NCBI RefSeq assembly: GCF_019097595.1
Contig: NC_080710.1
Coordinates: forward strand, 18,835,780 to 18,899,779
Source of the DNA: Hemibagrus wyckioides
Lineage: Eukaryota > Chordata > Actinopteri > Siluriformes > Bagridae
DNA: 64,000 nt
Reading direction: 5' to 3'
A program made the translations under genes and the position numbers. Below, in pieces: positions 59,631-64,000 of this stretch (the stretch's first letter is position 1; every line of letters starts with the position of its first letter). A model generated the notes under the pieces. The model was not told the origin of the DNA, made no database searches, and saw only the letters and a list, made by a program, of their open reading frames with translations.

Positions 59631-60557
59631 TGTTGGATGTTATGGATCAATCTATAGATCTTGTGACTGTGAAGATGAATGCTAGTTTCCAGTTAGAGAA
59701 AGCTTAGTGCAGCTTAGCTGAGAATAACAAATTGTAAAGCACTGTGGCAACAGTTGCTATATTTATTGGTCCCATTCTGGTGCTGCTGTCTTCCCACAGA
59801 GCAAAAAGTACATCTATGTGCTCATTATGGTCTTCCTCGGGTTATGCTAAATGGTGACGAGCCCTGTGTGGGTTTGGCTGGATGGTAGAGGGTGATGAAC
59901 AGTCTCACTGGGTGTAATTGTCTCTTTCTTTCTTTCTCCCAGCTTCACCACAATGAAGCTTGGGTGGAGTGCTGGTGGCCTCATTTGTTGCCACTTTTGT
60001 TACACAGTGCTTTGTAGGGAGATGCTGGCATATCCTAGGAAGCCACAAAAGGAGACAGATTTAGCTGGGGACAAAATCTACTGTGTGCATTCCAGTGGCT
60101 TTCCACATGAATGTGTAACTTGTCTTTAGGATCCGTGGGCCACATCGGCTAGTTCGTTACTAAACTGAGAGGGCTGGTTTGTCAGGTGCAACAGGATGAT
60201 TGGGTTCTTTGTTCTTGCACTGCACCTCCGTTGATGTCACACCATTTTGAGGACCAAATAGAGCACTGACTGCATCAATATTATTGTGTCTGTTTTATAA
60301 ATTCATGCATCTTCAACAACAGCAGGTCCTCACTGTCATGCTTCCTTGTAGTTGTTAGTTTACTAGTAAGGAGTTTAGTACAACTGGAAAGTTTATCTTT
60401 GTAGCAGCTATTGACAAGTGGTAGTTAATTAGCTGATCTCTAACTTTCCCTTCCTCACTAATCATAGCATTTTTTCTTACTGAGGTCATAAACCTCTCTG
60501 ATGTGAAGATCCTGAAATGTCCTTTATGTGCTCTAAATTGTTTTGAGGGAGAAGGTG

Positions 60558-60734
<177 letters not shown>

Positions 60735-63700
60735 ATCAGAAAATCAGGAAAATACTAATACTGGTATGTTTAAATAGAAGCAGTGAATTTGCATTGTGCA
60801 GTGAAGTCCGAAATTTAGACCCAAATACGGTGACTCCACCTGAGGAAATCTATATTCTATAAATATGAATCTATCATATAAACATATGAGCACTGAATGA
60901 ATCATGGGTTTTGGGGCTGAATATATAGTGATAATAGATTAAATGTATGAAAAAATGGACATACTTTATGACAGTGAGAATGTAATAGCAGAAGCAATAT
61001 GACTATTAATTCTTAATTTAATTAATTAATGACTATTAATTAATTCCTTTTACTTACTGTACTTCCAGAGAACCATTTATACTTCTTGAACTTTCACCAG
61101 GATTATAATTTGGTTATCTGGTTTTCAGTATCTTTATTTGACATTTATCCTTTGTGTAACATACATCCTGTTCAATGATATCACACCGGAGTATTAAGTA
61201 ATCACACATTACTTAGAGATCTCAGAGCCTCTGTAATATTATGGAATCTCTGTAACCATAACAAGAGGATAAGCCTGTCCCGGCTCAGCCTGAGAAATCA
61301 GTATTTTGTCATGAAGGCCGTGTCTCTGAAGACACTGGAATCATAGTCTTGTGTGACTCATTGAAAACATGCCTTTGCAATGATGCTGAGGGCCCACAGG
61401 CTGCACATTTCTCCAAAACACATTGATTTTCCGTAAATAATAATACCCTTTCCTTTTATAGTCAAATATTATATTGTCGTTTAAAATATGACCATTAAAA
61501 TTCACTGAATAGGGTGAATATCTCCTGGGAGGCATTAGCATTACTATTTCTTAGAGGTACATGTTTGTGACAATACATACATTATATTCCAGCGTTTGTA
61601 GTCTGTAAACTCCCCCTGTCTGGGCAGAGTGCCTGGATAGCACAGTAAGAATGGAGGCTGAAATATGATATCTTTGATAATACAATGCATTTGTGTTGAA
61701 ATTTGGAATGGATTTATATGCATTGTGTGCTGTGCGTGCGAGTGTGCTTTTTGTACACACTGTTCGGCTTATGCTAATGTTTAGAAAGGGATGTGGTTGC
61801 TGAATCTGGAAAAATTAAAAACATTTTCCCAATTTCCTGAATTATTGCACATATTTAAAATATGCAGAGGGGACGATATATCTTTAGAGAACTTCTGGAA
61901 GTCACAGACGGTTCAAATTAAGAAGCAAAAAATGACAACAGTAAGGGATCTGTTGAAGATCTCCAGTATTAGTTTGATAAAATCTCTTCCTGCCTTAATT
62001 AAATCCAGCTACCAAATATGGCGGGTTTTTAGGTAGCTTGTGTCTACCTAAGCTGTTTTTGTAATATGTTATTAAGATAAAATAGACTGAGAACGTTGAG
62101 CCAGCTTGGAGGCTAAAACAGTCATAAATCAGTATCAAACAGCAAGTTTTGAATCATGTATGGATTTGGAGCAAATGCACAAACAATTAGTCAGCACATG
62201 AAAAAGGAATACCAGGATTGGGATGTAATACTCCTCTGGGGGAAAATGGAAACACTTCATCTGATATTGTGTAGTAGGAAAAGCAGCGCCCCCCTGCTGC
62301 TCACCAGAGCAATAATAATTTAAGTATAACATCTGTTAAACTGCTTTCATGTCCTGGTTTCAGCCCTGAACTGTATTTTTCTGCCTGGAATTTGGAGCTG
62401 AAAGATGGTACTTGTGTAAAATGTGCTTTAAAGGCAGTATGAGGAACTTCTGTTCTGGATTTAAGAACACATATAGAGTCTCCACACCTGACTAGACTTT
62501 CTCTACACTGAGGCAGTTTAGCAGGTAAGCACTTGTGAACATGAAACCCTGTTTAGAAACAAAAGGAGCACCTTATATTTTCTCCTATAAACTGGTAAAA
62601 TCAAAGTTTACCTGGACAGAGATTTGTTTTGCTAATAAAAGAGAGAACAAGTTTTTTTTTTTTTTTCAGTCTAACATATGTAATCACTTATTTAAAGAAT
62701 TGTGCATGCATGTCTTCTTGTGGTATGTTATAACCTGGGGATATGTATTTTTTTGCCTATCCCTGAACATCTCTGGAATATCATTTAACTCTGTTGGCTT
62801 GTAGAGATGACTTTTTTCCCTCGCTGGAGAAATGCCAGAGTCAATAAGCTTTGGCAGGTGGGAGGAAGTTTTCCCTTTATTTTTTCTCTTAGACAAAGTG
62901 TCAGCTGTGTTTACACATCTTTTAAAGCAGCCACTCACCCAGCTACTTTTTGCTTTTTGACTAATTTATAATCCACCAATCACTGCCTCATGTTTCAAAG
63001 GTTTTCTTTTACCCTGGGGATTTGTACATGATCGTAGAGCTACAGTACATAGGACTGTTTTGGCGGAAAATGAAGACAAATATGATAATTGCGTCAAGGG
63101 AAAAAAACCCACTTAAGATGATGTTCTTGAACTGCTGTGACAGTGTAGTAAAAATAGTAAATAGTAATTCCCAGGTGACGCTGTATGAAGGGTGTCGGAT
63201 CATAATTGGAGGAAAATTTGTACTTATACATCATACACCAACTCAGATACACCCAGTGTCATCACGCCTCCCTTTTAGGCTTGAACTATTTCCGAGGACC
63301 TGGCAGCCAATCAGGAGAAAGAGAGAGGTGAACAGACGGGAGTGAAGGAGTGAAAAAGACTGATAGACTGTAAAAGGAAAAAGAATTTAGGACTGATGAA
63401 CCTTTCAAGTTGGACAGATAAGGTATTTATTTGTTGTCTAATTTGTTGGGAAACTTGTTGGGAATGATAGAAGAAAACCAGCTGATTTATCCTCATTGTG
63501 GTGTTTGTATGGATGTAACCTAGTTGAAATGTTCTTGAGCTAGAGATCTCTGGCAAATTAGTAAGTTGACGAGTTTTTCCATATTTTTGAATTTCAAACT
63601 GGGTTCAGCAAGGGTACCATAAGTCACTAATAAGAAGCATTCAAATTGCATTATATACACAATGAATTACAAATCATGAAACAGTCATGCATAAACAATT

Positions 63701-64000
63701 TATATTACAACGTTTGAAGCTATAAGACATTCTTCATGAATATCTGCTTTAGAATATAACAGTAAATTTAGTTAGATGTTGGTGTTTTTCTATCAGAGAG
63801 GGCAAAGTCCACATTTTTAAGACGTTCACAGAGAAGCTTTTAAGTTTATGGAGTACGTATGAAATGTTGTACATGCTATTTTTGCATTTCTGTAAAACTT
63901 TATATTAATCCTTCCAGCAAAGCTTAGAGGCAAATATTCCCTCAAGTGGCTTATGACTAATGAATCATAAACATGTGCATGTTATGGTTCGGGAGGAAAC

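Noticed and set aside
61791..62036. 81-residue frame with Lys-rich sequence
   Set aside because: No family resemblance and no splice or expression signal; judged a chance frame.

Overview
This is a gene-bearing window of a bony-fish (teleost) genome. The evidence is spliced genes with GT-AG introns, vertebrate proteins, AT-rich introns full of microsatellites, and many Tc1-type transposon remnants and tRNA-derived SINEs of the kind common in fish. The repeat style suggests an ostariophysan such as a catfish, but that is a weak guess.

Five genes lie on the + strand. (1) 972-3750: the 3' part of csf3r, the G-CSF receptor; its 5' exons lie before the window. (2) 7524-16664: mrps15, mitochondrial small-subunit ribosomal protein uS15m, 8 coding exons, 269 aa. 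(3) 17772-18966: a small PLAC8/onzin-related (ponzr-type) gene, 3 coding exons, 115 aa. (4) 23266-30722: oscp1 (NOR1), 10 coding exons, 380 aa. (5) 39571-50685: stk40, a Tribbles-related pseudokinase, 10 coding exons, 435 aa, with a GC-rich non-coding first exon near 36.2-36.4 kb and a 3' UTR of about 3.3 kb. All exon joins were made by hand. The reading frame stays open through every gene, and every intron is GT-AG.

The order csf3r-mrps15-oscp1-stk40, all in one direction, matches human 1p34.3 as I recall it (CSF3R-MRPS15-OSCP1-LSM10-STK40). Two differences stand out: a PLAC8-family gene sits between mrps15 and oscp1, and I cannot find lsm10 between oscp1 and stk40. The genes do not form a pathway: a cytokine receptor, a mitochondrial ribosomal protein, a cysteine-rich small protein, a cilium-associated protein and a pseudokinase adaptor are simply neighbours in an old linkage group.

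The rest is introns and intergenic DNA. It holds remnants of at least four Tc1-like families, two SINE copies, several copies of an L2-tail-like repeat, a near-perfect 981-bp palindrome built on a Tc1-like element (23766-24746), a near-identical 386-bp tandem duplication (9861-10634), a 26-bp perfect hairpin in the PLAC8-like 3' UTR, and long AT, GT and GATA microsatellites. The last 10 kb (about 53.96-64.0 kb) shows no gene that I can support. I found no CRISPR array, phage, toxin or bacterial system, and no credible undescribed system. The most useful leads are a perfect RFX X-box at the oscp1 promoter, the palindrome, and the extra PLAC8 gene.
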